Positions 25,816-40,290 of a stretch of 64,000 bases of DNA are shown here, one piece after another; position 1 is the first letter of the stretch; each line of letters starts with the position of its first letter. The stretch comes from Paramecium sonneborni (taxonomy: Eukaryota; Ciliophora; Oligohymenophorea; Peniculida; Parameciidae). The stretch covers positions 88,799 through 152,798 of the forward strand of contig CAJJDN010000061.1 in assembly GCA_905182985.1 (NCBI GenBank). Direction: 5' to 3'. Under the pieces are notes generated by a model that saw nothing but the letters and a program-made list of their open reading frames with translations, was not told the DNA's origin and ran no database searches. The translations under genes and the position numbers were made by a program.

Positions 25816-26895
25816 ATGAATAAGACAAAAAATAATCATAGAAGAGCATAATCAAATAATGATTTTCAATAAGTAATGAGTTCTAAAATAGTTGGACTGA
25901 TTGAATCGAATTCTCATAAAAATTTACATAAAAACCAAAGCTTTGGTAATACGTTGTTTTTAATACCTGAATAAACAGATATGGGTTCTTCAACAGAATA
26001 ATCTCATCATTCTGAAAAGAAAAGCTGTATGAATGATTATGTATTAAATACAAAAAAGAATCATTCACAAGAGCAAAAAGAAAATCTAATAAACTCTAAT
26101 TCCTGCACAAATATTATCTCATCAATTTAATATATGATAAAAAGCAGTCATCCTATAAAAGAAATTGCTTAAAAAACTTTAAATAATGAAAGTTAAGGTA
26201 AAAAAAAGCATCTAAGTTTTACGAATGAATTGTAAAAGAAAAATAGCTAAATTCTCCATTAATCAAATAAAATAGATATCTCATAAAGTTTAACACCAGA
26301 TAGAAAAAAAACAGAAAATAATAGTAAATAAAATAGTTACAAGTAAAAATCAGATTAATAACATTTTGATGGATTAGAGAAATAAAAAATAGAATTATCA
26401 AATTTTTTATTGAATAATTTATTAAAAGGAGATTAAAAAAAGAAATCAAATTTAGAATAATAATAAGATTCATTTAGAAGAATGGAATTTTAGATGAATA
26501 AAATTTAGAACGACATTTCTAAAATAAAAAAAAGATAAGATGAATTAGATTTATTTAATAGAAACATATAGACTCAATTATTTGATTTTATTTCGGAAAG
26601 TAGAAAATATTAGGATGTAAGTATATATAATATAAGGTATAGTATGGATATTAATCTCTCTAAAAACTCGAATAATTAGAATAAATAACAAGGAGGAATG
26701 AAGAATCAATAAAGATACTAAAATAAAAACTATTCAATAATGAATTTTAATAGACAACAACAAAAAATCATGAAAATAATATCAATTTTGGGTATCTAAT
26801 TAAATAAATTTAGTAATATATCTTCTTACAAATAAGAACTTGATATACAAAAAAAAATATCGGATTTTAAGTATATCAATAAACAATATAATTGA
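25816..26895 (+). CDS. Low-complexity Lys/Asn/Ser/Gln-rich protein, hypothetical
   Basis: An intronless frame of exactly 360 codons (359 aa). No domain recognised. The N-terminal half is disordered-looking, rich in Lys, Asn, Ser and His ('MNKTKNNHRRAQSNNDFQ'); a middle segment is charged and possibly helical ('NKIQNDISKIKKRQDELDLF'); the tail has a hydrophobic/helical run ('KIMKIISILGIQLNKFSNI'). A 20-nt GT...AG pair near 26620-26639 could be an intron but is not needed. Nothing points to a function. Confidence 0.65.
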
Positions 26896-27031
26896 AACTT
26901 AATTCAATTTTGAATTTATTATTAAATTATTATATAATAATAAATTTAAATAAAGATAATATGTTTTAAATAAATAGATATAAATAATATAATTTATAGA
27001 ATTTTAATTAAAACCAGCAACAATAATAAAT

Positions 27032-29212
27032 TCATTTTTGGACTCTACTTAAGAGAGTATTAGATCTTAAATATTTGTTTTCTGAATCCTCAACAGATGT
27101 TTAAAATCTTCTATTCAAGTCATTAAAAAAACTATGATCTCTTTTTCTCTCACCATTGATTTCTTTACCTACAAATTAACTTGATTTAGTAGAATGAGTT
27201 TTATTAGTATCTTAAAGTATTTATTTTTTCAATATCATATATTCTTCTAAGATATTTTTTAGCCATTTCCAGCATTCTTTCAAACTGATAAATAAATAAC
27301 AATTAATACCTTGGTTTAGCTTAAGCCTAACTCAAAGTGCAATTCATTACCATATCAACAATACATTCAACAAATTTATTCATCTAATGTTAATCATATT
27401 AATTTAATTAAGGTGATTTTTCTCTCAATACAACTGACTTATATTATTTACTAATATTTTCTTTAGAATTCTTTCTTGATAATTAAACCTAAAGTATAAT
27501 TATTAAATTTATACATCATGTTATAATTTATTAATATAGGATTCTTATGATTAGATATATTATTGTAACTCAAAAATTTTAGATTAATTTATTTAATCTT
27601 ATTCTTCTAATTTTAACTTTTATTGCTATGCATAATTTAAATTGAAATTACTTCATTAATTTATTCAACTACTTTTTATTGATGTTACTACTAAAATAAC
27701 TTTTACTCATATTCAAATATTTTAGTTTTTAATGTAGAATTTTCTTTCTCTAATTATCCAAGACTTTTTAAACTTTTATGGTATTGCTATTCAGATTAAC
27801 TAATTTATAATTCTAGATCTTCAATTTTTTAAAGATGTCTTTTTGATGCTGAATCTCTTTGTTATTAGTTCATTGATTAATCTTCACTAATATTCAGATG
27901 AAATTTACATCATCATTTACTGATTCAATTTCAATTTCTCATTCTATTCTTACAACCATACTTAGTAGTGTTCTAATTCTTCAATTCTTTTATCCTTTTC
28001 TTTTAAGATTAATAATAATTATTTATGTTCTTGACCTTAAACATCATCAATATGAATTTGATTGCATTTTTTCATAAACACATTACCTTAATCTTTTTTG
28101 GTCTCACAATAACTCTATTGTATTTAATAATATAATCATACTCCTTGATCATTTGAGAATTTACTGTAACTACATAATACATCCTCATCAGTTGTTAATC
28201 TAATTTGTTTATCCCATGAATATTAACTGATTGACAAAAGCAGAGCCTAACTTAATTCTTGCTTCTCTGGTGTTTTTTGCATACTTATAATATTTATATT
28301 TGAAAATTTAATAATTGTTAACGTTTATCATTTACCAAATCTGTAGGGAATTTAAGAAAGCGATGATCCTGACACCATTTCAGCTTTCTTATTTTATAAG
28401 CTTAATTGCACAATTTTTGAAAAATCTATATGTGTAGTTCCTTAATATGAATAAAAATATACTTGGAGAACAACTCAGTATTCTAGCTTAGTCTTCTTCT
28501 CTTGAAATTTAACAATTCAGATTAAAAGTTTATTCATTTATATTTCTTTAACTATTCTTTTTTAAACTATTTTCTAGCTCAATTTTTTGTATTTACAACA
28601 TTTAAATCTGTCTACTTGATTATAAATCTTTTTCCATTAAATGCTTTATCTAATTTTAAGTTTATTCCATATATTTAATTTTATCCTCCTTTGCTAAGAT
28701 TAATGCACTTGATAAATCATTTAATTTAGATGCCATTTATGTAATTTCAAGATTAAGTTTATTAATTACTACATTCAAAGCAGAAATTTATAAATCTTTG
28801 TCTTCATTCTTTTTTTTAAATTATAAAACTAATTCACTAATTTCTTTATATTATTTTTCTGCTTCTTTTAATCCTTCATTTCCTGAATCTGTAGTTTTCT
28901 AATTTGATTTCAATTATTCAGTTAAATCAATAATCTATTTCCTATCATTCTAAGATTCAATTATTAAATAAATACATTTATTTATTCTTATCTTGCTTCT
29001 TCAACAATAAAAATTGCATTAATAATATCTTCAATATCTGAATTAATCCCTAATTTTAAAATCTCTTCAAAATCATCATTAAATGATTTTGAGATCTGTG
29101 TCCATAATTTTAACAAAACTTGCTTGAATTCTTCCTTCTCAGATTTTAGAATTTATATTTCATTCTAGAGTTCATGAAATGTAGAGTCATTTATATCAGG
29201 TGTAGTAATCAT
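27032..29212 (-). CDS. Long coiled-coil protein
   Basis: From ATG 29212 the protein starts 'MITTPDINDSTFHELQNEI' and 'ILKSEKEEFKQVLLKLWTQI', then runs as heptad-like helix through the region. Toward the end a 25-nt intron at about 27293-27317 links 'SQAQAKP' to 'SLKECWKWLKNILEEYM'. The end is 'FFNDLNRRFQTSVEDSENKY' and 'SNTLLSRVQK' before TGA 27032-27034. Several other short introns are likely and I did not resolve them all, so the middle is approximate. No catalytic or known domain seen; probably structural. It is head-to-tail with the gene at 29384-30414 on the same strand. Confidence 0.65.
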
Positions 29213-29383
29213 TATAAACAAATATTAATTTTATTTTATTTCTTCATAACTGCTAGAATCATGATTCGATTGGATATTTTCTTTATATAATTTTCTTTTA
29301 ACGCTTCTTCTTGGATACTTAATTTACACATAACATTGAATTATTGGCAATATTATCCAAATAAGATCGGCTTCTATACTCTT

Positions 29384-30414
29384 TCAACTTTTGCCTATTC
29401 TAATGATCATTTCCTTAAAATATTGACCAATATTACGAACTTTATTTATTTCATTATCTATCATCTCTATTTGTTATTTAGATTATTTTTCTACTTGGCC
29501 ATTTCCATTTTACATTAGATTATTAATAGCTAATTACCTATTCTTATTTATAATGTATAAATTATATGGTAACTTAATTCCATTATAAAGAATTAATGAT
29601 TCTTGCTTCGATATTATTGGTACACTAAATTATTAAGGCTATTGATATTTCTTAACTTTATGAAATTATTTTCTATTTAAATTAAGCATAATGATGTACT
29701 TGTATTAAGAATATCTCTTTTATAAATCTGTTAGTTCTTTATATTTCTAATCTTTGCTTTTATTTAAGAATGGAATATTTGGAGAAACCTCTAAACTACT
29801 TAAACTTAACTTGCTTTCTTTTCTAATTTTTTAAGGATTTCATAAAATGATTACTAGATCATATGATTATGTTCAACTATATGTAAATTTTATCTAGTTG
29901 TCATAAAAACATCAGGCAATTAAAATGTTTTTTTAGGTTGTTCTTCAGTATGTATTTTAAATTAAGGTTGTCGTACATGTATAGAATTACTCTAGAATCG
30001 CCATTTAGATTTGATGGCTTATATGTTCTGGTTGTCAGAGTTAGAGAGTTGAAAGTAATCACAACAATGATTCATATATAATTAATATTACAAATTGTGA
30101 ATAGTATTTCTTCATGATTGAGCCATCTATTTCTTGCAATGAATTATTATATGCAAGTTGTTTTTATGAAAGGGATTCACCCTTAGTAACTCATTAGATT
30201 TAGAGAAACATGTTTTGATTTATTCAATTGGTGTACAGATTTCTCTTAGAGAAAATGGTGACATGGCTTCAAGATCATTCTAGCACTTATGTTCATAAGA
30301 TTTGATATGATGTCTAACATTTTCAAAATAATTTTATTGCTTCTGTGTAGGGTCAGTGATTTGAAGTTCGATTTAATCGAGATACTCATTCACTCTTTAT
30401 TCTATTGAATTCAT
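29384..30414 (-). CDS. Unrecognised protein, model partly unresolved
   Basis: ATG 30414 opens 'MNSIEQRVNEYLDQIELQI' and continues as a helical protein ('NDLEAMSPFSLREICTPIEQ'). Later parts read 'NHCCDYFQLSNSDNQNIQAI', 'EILKKLEKKASQVQVVQRFL', and after a 32-nt intron near 29608-29639 'ISKQESLILYNGIKLPYN', 'NLMQNGNGQVEKQSKQQIE', ending 'FKEMIIRIGKS' at TGA 29384-29386. Between about 30060 and 30190 the frame changes twice and I found no good intron to explain it. I do not recognise the family; the pattern near the C-terminus is like other ciliate proteins of unknown function. Confidence 0.55.
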
Positions 30415-30681
30415 ATCAAATTCTGAACTAGATAAAGATATTAATATATATATCAATAACCTGCATTTTGGATAAATAAATAATTAAAGTACGAGATATT
30501 TCCCTCATTTCATACTTATTAATATATCATAATTAAATTAGGTTCATAATCTATTCTAAAGTAGACAATTATTTGGATTGATGACTATAATAAATAGATT
30601 ATAATTAATATTTATTTGAAACAATAAGCATAATTTGTATCAATACTTATATACTAATTGTTATAAGTGTAAATAGCAAAG

Positions 30682-31221
30682 ATGAAAAAAAAGAACTAGG
30701 ATGATGAAATTAGATTCAAAATGAAGCAAAAATATGCAACAATATCTGACTGGGCATTTAAAACATTAGAAACTCAAAGAGTACAAGAAATAAGAGCTAA
30801 ATCATTATACAGTGGTTCCATAAAGATTCAACATCAAGAGATGTATTCATTTCATTACCCGTAAAAAACAATAAAAATATTTAGATCAAAGAGTATAAAT
30901 ACTAAGAAAGCATAAGTTATAATATCTTAATAGCCTAGAATATAGAATCAATGTAAAATTAATAAGAAACTAATTGAATCTAATTAGATTCCTAGATCAC
31001 TTGATTAGTCATATATAGAAGATTCCAAAAAAAGAAATATAGACAAGAAAAGAGTATTATAAGATTAAAAAGTAAGTAAATAATTTTAAGCAATCCATAA
31101 TAAGATGAAATTAATTATGGATTCCTACAAAAATAGAGAACGAGAATTATTGAATTATATAGTTTCTTTGTAATAAGAGATTATTGTCTTAAAAGAATCT
31201 TAAAATGATTAAACAAATTGA
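30682..31221 (+). CDS. Basic helical protein, hypothetical
   Basis: An intronless frame of 180 codons (179 aa). Very Lys/Gln/Ile-rich. It begins 'MKKKNQDDEIRFKMKQKYA' and has 'ISDWAFKTLETQRVQEIRAK'; the C-terminal 40 residues look like a short coiled coil ('NREREIL'-type heptads: 'ELLNYIVSLQQEIIVLKESQ'). No domain recognised. It lies in the 269-bp-upstream divergent position to the gene at 29384-30414. Confidence 0.6.
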
Positions 31222-31277
31222 ATATTATTATTTCTTCTTTTATCATATATTTATTTCATAAAATTAGAGAATTAATA

Positions 31278-32427
31278 ATGTCAGAAAGCGTCAAAAGGAA
31301 TGTAAAATCATTCACACAATATGTTTAAAAACCTTCAGAAATTGGGTCAGTTGAAGTATCAATAGATCCTCTAAGATAATTTAAACCATTTGTAATAGTC
31401 TAAACTTCAAATGATCCTTAGGTATAATAGATGTCGATTGATCATCACATTTAAACAAACTTATTTTTCAATACTCCTTACTCAAACTTTGATATTTCTT
31501 AAAGAGTTTCATTAGATGGTACTAATGATTACTTATTTAACCATTAAAAATTCATAGGACCTATTGTAAATAGTTCTCTTGATAGTAAATCTATGTAAAA
31601 ACAACCTGATGTTTTACAATCATAAAGTCGTTATTTTGCTTCAATAATGCCATTCTTTTCACCTATGCAATCATGTCACCTTTATTTACATTAACAGTGT
31701 TAAAATGAATTACCTCGATTATCAAATAATAGTCTTGATCGATAGATTAAAACCAATCAAAATAATATGAATTAATTATCTGTTCTTATACCTCCTATTT
31801 AATCATTATCATAGTAATATCTTAAATTTACTCATTTTTAGAAACAAATAAAAAAAATGGTTAAGACATGTTAGTTCTTGTGAAAGTTTAGACATAAAAA
31901 TTAAGGAAAATAGTTAACATCAATCAAACAACAAAGATAATTAATTAAAATTAACAAAACGAATCAGAAAAAAAGTTTCAGTATAAGAGAGTTCTGATTC
32001 TTATAGATGTTAACGTAAAAAGAAGGGACCTAAAGTTAATGATACTAAAAATATAACTAAAAATTTCTCAAAAGCCATTATTTCTTATATTTTAAATAAT
32101 GGGGAATTAATTTAAAAATTCATTACCTTAGATTAATATGATGGCTTTATTATTTTATTAAAAAGTAAAAAGAATCAAATGACTAATATTAAATAACTCC
32201 GTGAAATATGGGTAGATAATGGTAAGAATCCTGAATTTAATAAAGTCTTTCGAATCATTAGGTATATTTTTAATTTATTAACTAGCCAATACTTTCTTAA
32301 AAATTAGGCAATTCCATATGTTTATAATTCAAGAATTTCAAATACCGCTTGGCATCTCAAATATCGATAGAATTTATTGAGAGCCTTAAGAGAACCTGAA
32401 AACTTTAAATTTATTAAAGATATATGA
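31278..32427 (+). CDS. Unrecognised protein with one probable homopolymer frameshift
   Basis: From ATG 31278 a Ser/Gln-rich N-terminal half ('VKRNVKSFTQYVQKPSEIGS') runs to an A8 run at about 31850-31858. There the frame shifts by one base; with seven A it continues 'WLRHVSSCESLDIKIKENSQ', a Lys-rich stretch and a conserved-looking C-terminal domain: 'NFSKAIISYILNNGELIQKF', 'NIKQLREIWVDNGKNPEF', 'FRIIRYIFNLLTSQYF', 'NTAWHLKYRQNLLRALREP'. The end is TGA 32425-32427. This C-terminal domain looks like a ciliate family but I cannot name it. Convergent with the membrane protein at 32537, 109 bp apart. Confidence 0.6.
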
Positions 32428-32536
32428 TAATCTTGATTAAAATATCTAGGATTATCTTTTCTTATTTTAATTTTATTTATACTTATAATTAATTACTTAT
32501 ATTATAAAATATTTATATCTCTTAAATTACATAATC

Positions 32537-34272
32537 TCAATCTGTCTTAGCTTTTCTCATTACTTTCTATATTTTCTAATTTACAACCAATAAACAATTT
32601 ATTATTAAAATAATCAATCCTATTTTATACATTATTTATTCCAAATTATAGATATGAAATATTTGAGAAAATAAAAGTAACTAAATAATACTAAATAATT
32701 ACGTAAAATCCTAATTTTCTTAAAGATTAAAATTAATATTATCCATGTCTAGGCATTTCAATTAATTAATTATTTCTTTGCATAAACAAATCTCCAAAAA
32801 TATAATAAACCAATTTAAATATCCAGTTTTGTTAAGGTAATAATATTATTATATAATTTATTATTTATCTAAAATACTTAAAATTTAGCATTAAAAACAC
32901 TGATAACATTTAATCAGAAATACCATTAGCAATATCAAATAATTTTATATTTAATATGATATTAAGCACACCTAATGCACAGTATTTTTCATTTAAAAAA
33001 CTTAATATAAAAGCTGGAAATGACAAAATAAATGCAAATCCAAATATTAAAATATTGTAGAATTCATGATTTAAAATTTAATTGAAATAATTTATAAATG
33101 CTGATGGGTATATTGCCTAAGACAATGTAGAGCTAAAAAAAAATGGAATTAAAATAAAACACTAAACCATTATCAATACTAGAATTAAAAATATCAATTC
33201 TATCACTAATTCTTAAAGCCCTTACAAATTAGGCTATAAATTATAAGATAATTTTACTTTGATATTCTTTTTGGTTATTATTCCATGCTATTAACATAAT
33301 CTTCCTAAAGAATATGTTGAAATTAAAGGATATAATAATAAACATTATGGTTCATAATTGACTGTTATAACATATAAAATTAAACCAAACCAAACATTTT
33401 CTGTAAGAATAAAAATACAAAGTGCCATTAATACTAAAATTTATTAATAATGTGTTTTACTTTCAATAATATTCCATATTCCTAAAAAAGTTGGACAAAT
33501 AATTTAATAAAGTAGTATTCCTGATAAAAGTTCTTTATTAATTTTAAACTATTTTGATTTGAGTATAAAGTATAAGGGAATGTAAAAGATACATAAATTT
33601 ATAATCAAATTTAAATAATGAAAGAAGGGTTAATTAATTTGTTCTTATTGTTGTTTAAATACATGTATTTTTGAAGAATCAAAGAAATTAATTATCAATC
33701 CAACCAAACAATAAAATTAAGCTTTTAAAGGTGAGAGTGGTACTTATTAAAATTGATTATACCATGTATTGTATCCAAAAAGAACAGTTTTTTCAATTAA
33801 TTCTTATTATTCTTAATAGTTCGGTAAAAATAGTATTAAATTGGCCAAAGCTACTAATAAAAATGTGAATATGATAGACAAGTCAATAGATTTGGAAGAT
33901 TTAGTAATTTTACTCATTAAATCAGAATAAGGATCTAAAGTGTAAGGTTATTTAATAAAGATAGTCTTTTGAATGAATTCATTTGATCTAAATAATTGAT
34001 TGATAATACTTCTCTACAATTTGACTAACAGTTAATTAAGGAGTCCATTTAAAAGCTTTAAAATAGTAATCATACTAATTAAAGTCATCAAGATTTTTTA
34101 TAGAATAGAAATCTTCCTCTAATTAGAATCTCAATTAAGGTTGTGAAAAAGGGTATAACTCATTTAATTTGATTTGAGTTTTGCATGCTTAGGTACTAAT
34201 TTCAATAATATCTACATTGGAGTTTGAAATCCAATTCAATTCTAGGGATTAACAAATTTCTTATTCTACCAT
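32537..34272 (-). CDS. Multi-pass membrane protein, possible ALG6/ALG8-like (GT57) glucosyltransferase
   Basis: Two 22-nt introns give exactly 564 codons (563 aa). The second, near the 3' end, removes readthrough and adds a last helix 'MYKIGLIILIINCLLVV' with a basic tail. About ten hydrophobic helices follow a soluble head of ~130 residues. Several segments line up in order with ALG6/ALG8, ER enzymes that glucosylate the lipid-linked N-glycan precursor: 'TWYNQFQQVPLSPLKAQFYC' with the WGLDYPPL loop, 'INLCIFYIPLYFIL', 'LLSGILLYQIICPTFL', and 'ILYVITVNYEPQCLLLYPLI' with INYKQMELYHSLP. The DYPPL acidic residue and the 'RGLFEDKVANFWC' block are not seen, so this may be a far relative or another membrane family. 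Confidence 0.5.
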
Positions 34273-34386
34273 ATTGGGTTGACTGAATTACCCTTTTTAA
34301 TGCGATTAGGACGAATTGAATTCTTAAAAGGAGGTTTAGGGAAAAGTTATGAAATTAAGAATTCTATAAATTACATAAAAATATTT

Positions 34387-35055
<669 letters not shown>

Positions 35056-36121
35056 ATATTAATCTTAAATATAATTTGCATTCCTAATCAATATATTTTA
35101 TCATCCATATATTTTACATTTATTTATTATATTAAAATCATCTAAAACAAAAGATATACCAATATTATATATATTGTATAATTTTTACTATTTTTAACTT
35201 GCTTTTAATTCAAATATCTACCAATTTAAAAGATATCTAAATTCATTTTTTAATTTATTGCCACCATTATGTTTCATATTAATCAATAAATTTATTATTA
35301 CACTAATTCTATTATTTTTTTATAAGTTCATTATTTTATATTTTCAGCATTACTTAAATCACTTTATCATTATTTTCCAAATCACTTAAATTTTTAAGAA
35401 AACTATTATAAAATTAGCACAATTATAAACATCTGAGAATTAGAATTAATTTTAACTTTAAAATCTTCCTGACTAATCAATTTATTACTGATAAAATTAT
35501 TTCTTTAATATTACAGAATTATTTTAAATCCTACAGCAGAACAAAAATTGAAGTACAAAAAATTACATTTGTTAAACAAATCTTCAAATACTTGAGATAG
35601 GGTTTAATGTTAATGAAAATAATTATTTTAAAAGGATTTTAATTTAAATTATGATTAATTTATTAATAGAAAGAATAATTCTAATAAAATAACCGCTTAT
35701 TTCAATAATAAATAATTAATTTCTAATCAAAAAAATGAAATTTTGAAAAAATAGGCAAATATTTTAAAATTACTAATCTTGAACTAATCAAAGTTGAATA
35801 TTTAATCAGCTAGAATTAAATTTATTTAAATATAAATATAATTTTAGTCTATATATTTGAGTTAACATAAAGATATTTAATTTTATAAGAATTATTTAAT
35901 AAATGAATATGATTACAATAAAGTGAAAATGAAATTTATATATTTAGTAAAAATGATAATTTGATATTTAATTATTAGTTCCTAAAATCAAAATAATTTA
36001 ATTGCCATTAAATATTCAATTAAGTAATGAATCTCTTAACAAAATCTTATAGATTTATAAAATAGTGTCTAGGGATGTATGTTACTATATTATGAAAAAC
36101 TTATAAACATTTTATTTATAA
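35056..36121. other. Intergenic, 3' flanks of convergent genes
   Basis: About 1 kb between the Rab stop and the stop of the TmcB-like gene. Extremely AT-rich; I see no gene, RNA or repeat. Confidence 0.55.
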
Positions 36122-39100
36122 TCAAATCTTTTCTGTAAATTCTAATTATCTTAAGGCCCTCTCTAAAGAATTATCTCCTAGAAATACTTTGATAGGTATG
36201 AGATATAAAGATTTCTTATACATTATAAATTCATTGATCAATGACTTTCTAAAGCAACTTAGTATAATAATTGACATGATGATCTAAGATGCCATAAATA
36301 AATAAGATAGAATCTATTTATTTAATATTCTTACTTCATTTGTTTGGTTAAAATGTTATGTCAAATCGATCATTCCTGATTTTAATTATTAAGATACATT
36401 CGAAAAGACTTAACTAATTATTTAAGCACCTTCCAATTCATAAAAATGTACTTCTACTCTTTTAGTAAAATTATTTATTGCTTATTAATTTCGGATGGCT
36501 GTAGATATATAATTTAAACTTGGAATCATACCCTTAAGTAAAACTCCATCTAAAGAAATTTAGCAATAAACTGTTAAATTGATGTATTTCTATGATATAT
36601 AAAATAAATACAGCATCAATAAAATTGCACAAATTTTAATTCTCAACTTAACTTATAAAATTAATATAACTTTCTGATAATAGATATTAATCATTCTAAA
36701 GATCATTTTAGATATTTATATATTCTTAAGTTACATTCTATGATTTTTCAATTAATTAATATAAACGATTCAAATCATTTGTGTTTAAATAAGTAAAATT
36801 AGACCATCTAAATAATATCTCTCTATAAACATAAATAGTTCCACTTCTGAATCTCATATCTTAAACTAATCTATAAAAGTCAGTTGTTTGTTTATATTTT
36901 ATTAGATAATTCTATGTTTACTAGTAAATTATAACTGAAAACACCAAAAAGTAAGCATACATTAAAAATATTCCCAATAATGGTATTAATTATGGTAATT
37001 TTTTATTTTTCCATGTTTTAAATTTTTCTGGCTTTTATTAATTATTATCCTTTTTTTTTCTTTTTATTAATTCTTCTCTCTCTTTAAAATCAAATTCATA
37101 TTTCTGTATTGCTTCTTGATTTTGAGATAATTACTAATATAAATTTTTTAGTTTAAAAATTTCTTATTCTATTGCACTCTTATCAGAATAATAAAATAAA
37201 CTCAATAAATTCTCATAAGTTTTTAGCATCCTTTTTTTAACTAACATTAAGATTATTCCCAATAATACTGATAATATTTAATATAAAATCCAAACAATAA
37301 GCCATTAACTATTTGAACTTATACTTCTTGCTTTTGAAAATTATAATATTTCATCAGTTAATTATTCTAATTAATCTTATAAATTAAAATAATTAGCAAA
37401 TTAAAAGACTTAATGTGGTTATCCAGGTGCATTTTTTCGTTAATCAAAAAGTCTTTTGAACTAATATTAATAATTTATAATTGCTAAAAGTTCTTCTCTA
37501 AATGATAATACCTTACTATAAGTTTCTGTATCATTATTACCCATAAAATATACAGTTTCATACTAATCAATAAAAAATTCAGTTAGATGATCATTCTTTA
37601 AAACCTCAAAAAAACTATCTTACAAATCAAAATAATAAGGAGCATTGAATTAATATAAAGGATCAATCAATTTTTAAAAAGTTGTATTATCTATATATTT
37701 TTCTCGATATTACTATTAATAAGCAGTTATTGTAACTTTTATTGATGAATACAATTCATGTGGACCCATTATACTTGCATGCAAAGATATCATATCTATT
37801 TCTTAAATAAATTATAATAATTAAGATGACATTGCTGTTACCACCATTATTGAATAAGATATCCAAAACAGAGTTAACAATATTAGCAAAATTATATAAA
37901 TAATTATGGTTCTAAATTTATTACTTTTAATTATCTTCTCTATCATTTCAAATTTCTTAAATAACTAAGATTCCTTTAAACCTCCTAAAGATGACTATTA
38001 AGATTATATTTCATCGTTTTGATCTATTTTCTTTTTACTATTTATTTATGATTTTTAAATTTCCAAAGAAGATTAAATATTTGAATCCAGTCTCAATAAA
38101 TCTAGATTAAAGAACTCTTATTAAGTTTCATTTTTTCTATCTGACAATAACTATCTCTGGCTTTAGTAAGGAACATGAATTTATAATTCATCTTTTCTAA
38201 AAACTACTTCATCTTCTGATAATTCATTTTTCTAAATTTCTTTTGTTTTAATATCAATAACTTTTACTCTTTTTGGTTATGCTTCAAGACTTAAATTCAT
38301 TTATGAAGCAATACTAATTGAATTTCCTCTTTCTTTTAGAAAAGGAGATTTTTAAGAAATTTAGTCAAAATTTTAGAGAGTCTAAAATTTAGAGACATCT
38401 TATGAAGATTTAGTTATTCTAGTAATTGATGAAAATTCAATTAATAGATAAGATTAATCATTTATAAAACGACTTGTAATCATAATTGTTACATTATATA
38501 AACAGATTTATTCTACTTTTTCCCATTATTTAAAATCTTATATATGTTAGCTTAAGTCTATTCCTTATTTTTATAATTCTTTCAATCTTTTATCAATTAA
38601 AAATCTCATTTCTGTATTGACTTATGATGTTTCTGTTTCTGAATGAGTAATTGGAAAATCAGGAAATAGATATTATAAATAAATATTATTTATGACAATG
38701 GATGGTAGATTCAAAATAACTTTTTAATCAAAACCAATTTTCTTAAAAAAGTTTTCAGAAAAAATTAATTTTTTTTTCTCACCATATGATAATATAAAAC
38801 ATTTTTAATCTGGCAGCTCTTAAAGAAATGCTGCAAATACTAAATTTTAATTTTTAATTATTTTAGTTATATCATAACTTAAAAATATTGTTTTTAATAG
38901 TCCAATTTTAGTTTAAATAAAACTTTAATTAAAATTTTTATAAAAACGAGATTGACCATTAATAAAGAATTTATTAATAATTATTGGATGAAACTTTCTC
39001 ATAAACTTAGGTAATAATTATTTAAATTGTAAATCTTTATATGTTTCATAACCAGTGAGTTGTAAAAAAAAGGATGAACCTTATTCAATATTGAAATCAT

Positions 39101-40290
39101 CTAAATCTCCCTTTATGGATAAAATTATATAAGCTGTTTATTCTATTTGAATTTCATAATTTCTTATTTTTTTATTTTTAAATATTTTATCATCTGTCAT
39201 AGATGTAATAGTAGATGTTTTATTAGCTTAATAATAATTATTCAGTAATTCACTTTAGAAAAAACACAAACATCTTTGCATACTCTTACAAGGATATTGA
39301 TCATAGATTTATTTAATCATCCTTTTAAATGAGGTTAATTTTGTACAAATTTTTTTAGTTTATTATGCAAAATGATTTAAATTTTATTTATCATTTTTAA
39401 TTGTTTAATGGTAAAAATTAATTTTATCATGTATTAAATTTAATGTTTTAGATTGTATATCTCTTAAAGTTTTATCATATTATAAAAATGAAGTTATAAA
39501 ATCAGAGACCATTAATTATTAATATGCATACATAGATGTACCTAAAAATGATTTTAATTTAAATTTAGCTAAATGTAAAATGAAATGTAATCTACAATAT
39601 TCAGTCATACTTAATTAAACCTTAACATAAATATATTATGTTAATTGTGGATCTGATTTAACCTTTTTTGTAGATGTTTCATTTGATGAATCATCAAGAT
39701 TGGTGGTTTTTTAAACAAAATTTTTAATAATTAGATTCTAATTGAGATCAGAACAATTCAATAATCTTGTAAGATTCTTAATACAATCTGTTAACCATCC
39801 ATAATCATAATACATTAAAGTTTGTATGAATATTAATTCACTTATTTGAGTATTTTTTAGGATATTTTTATTTTCCATGATATAATTAATTCTGGATCTG
39901 AGAAATTATTTGAGAATAGGTTAAGTAATTGCATTTGCTTAAGAAATTTCAGAGATAAACATTTACGAGCATACACATTTTGAATTTTCACAAGTTTTGC
40001 GATGAAAATTATTGATTAATGATGATTTTAAGGGATTCAATTTTGAATTAATATCACATTGATTTAAAATCAATTTTAATTAATGTATAAGTAAAGGTAT
40101 TGATAATTAATCTTTGAATAGATTTGCAAAAAGAGTATTTTAAATTTCATTATCTTGTGCATGACATGAATATAAAATTAAAGGATATATAAGTATAGGA
40201 ATGATTAAATATTCAAAAATTAGTTTAGAATTAATTGTAGGTTGTAAATAATAACAGGATAAGGTAATATTAAATGAGGTAATAAAAAAT
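36122..40290 (-). CDS. Large TmcB-like multi-pass membrane protein
   Basis: Ciliate genomes carry a large family of long membrane proteins called TmcB-like (often with a PAS-type region); their role is not established. This gene has coding sequence from about 40290 down to TGA 36122-36124. N-terminal part: hydrophobic 'LIFEYLIIPILIYPLILYSC', then 'CENSKCVCSQMFISEISQAN' and a helical soluble region; a possible PAS-like part around 'FILSYGEKKKLIFSENFFKK'. Later come helices 'FRTIIIYIILLILLTLFWIS', a long loop, 'WLIVWILYQILSVLLGIILM', 'LPQLIPLLGIFLMYAYFLVF', and a final helix 'SYLFMASQIIMSIIILSCF' with the family-like end 'YLIPIKVFLGDN'. A 22-nt intron near 36586-36607 is required. The first in-frame ATG is at 39962, yet coding character continues upstream, so the true start exon is not found. 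Confidence 0.65.

Noticed and set aside
32170..32530. Continuation of the membrane-protein frame over the forward gene
   Set aside because: A 22-nt intron near the 3' end gives a final helix and a stop at 32537, avoiding an overlap with the 31278-32427 gene.
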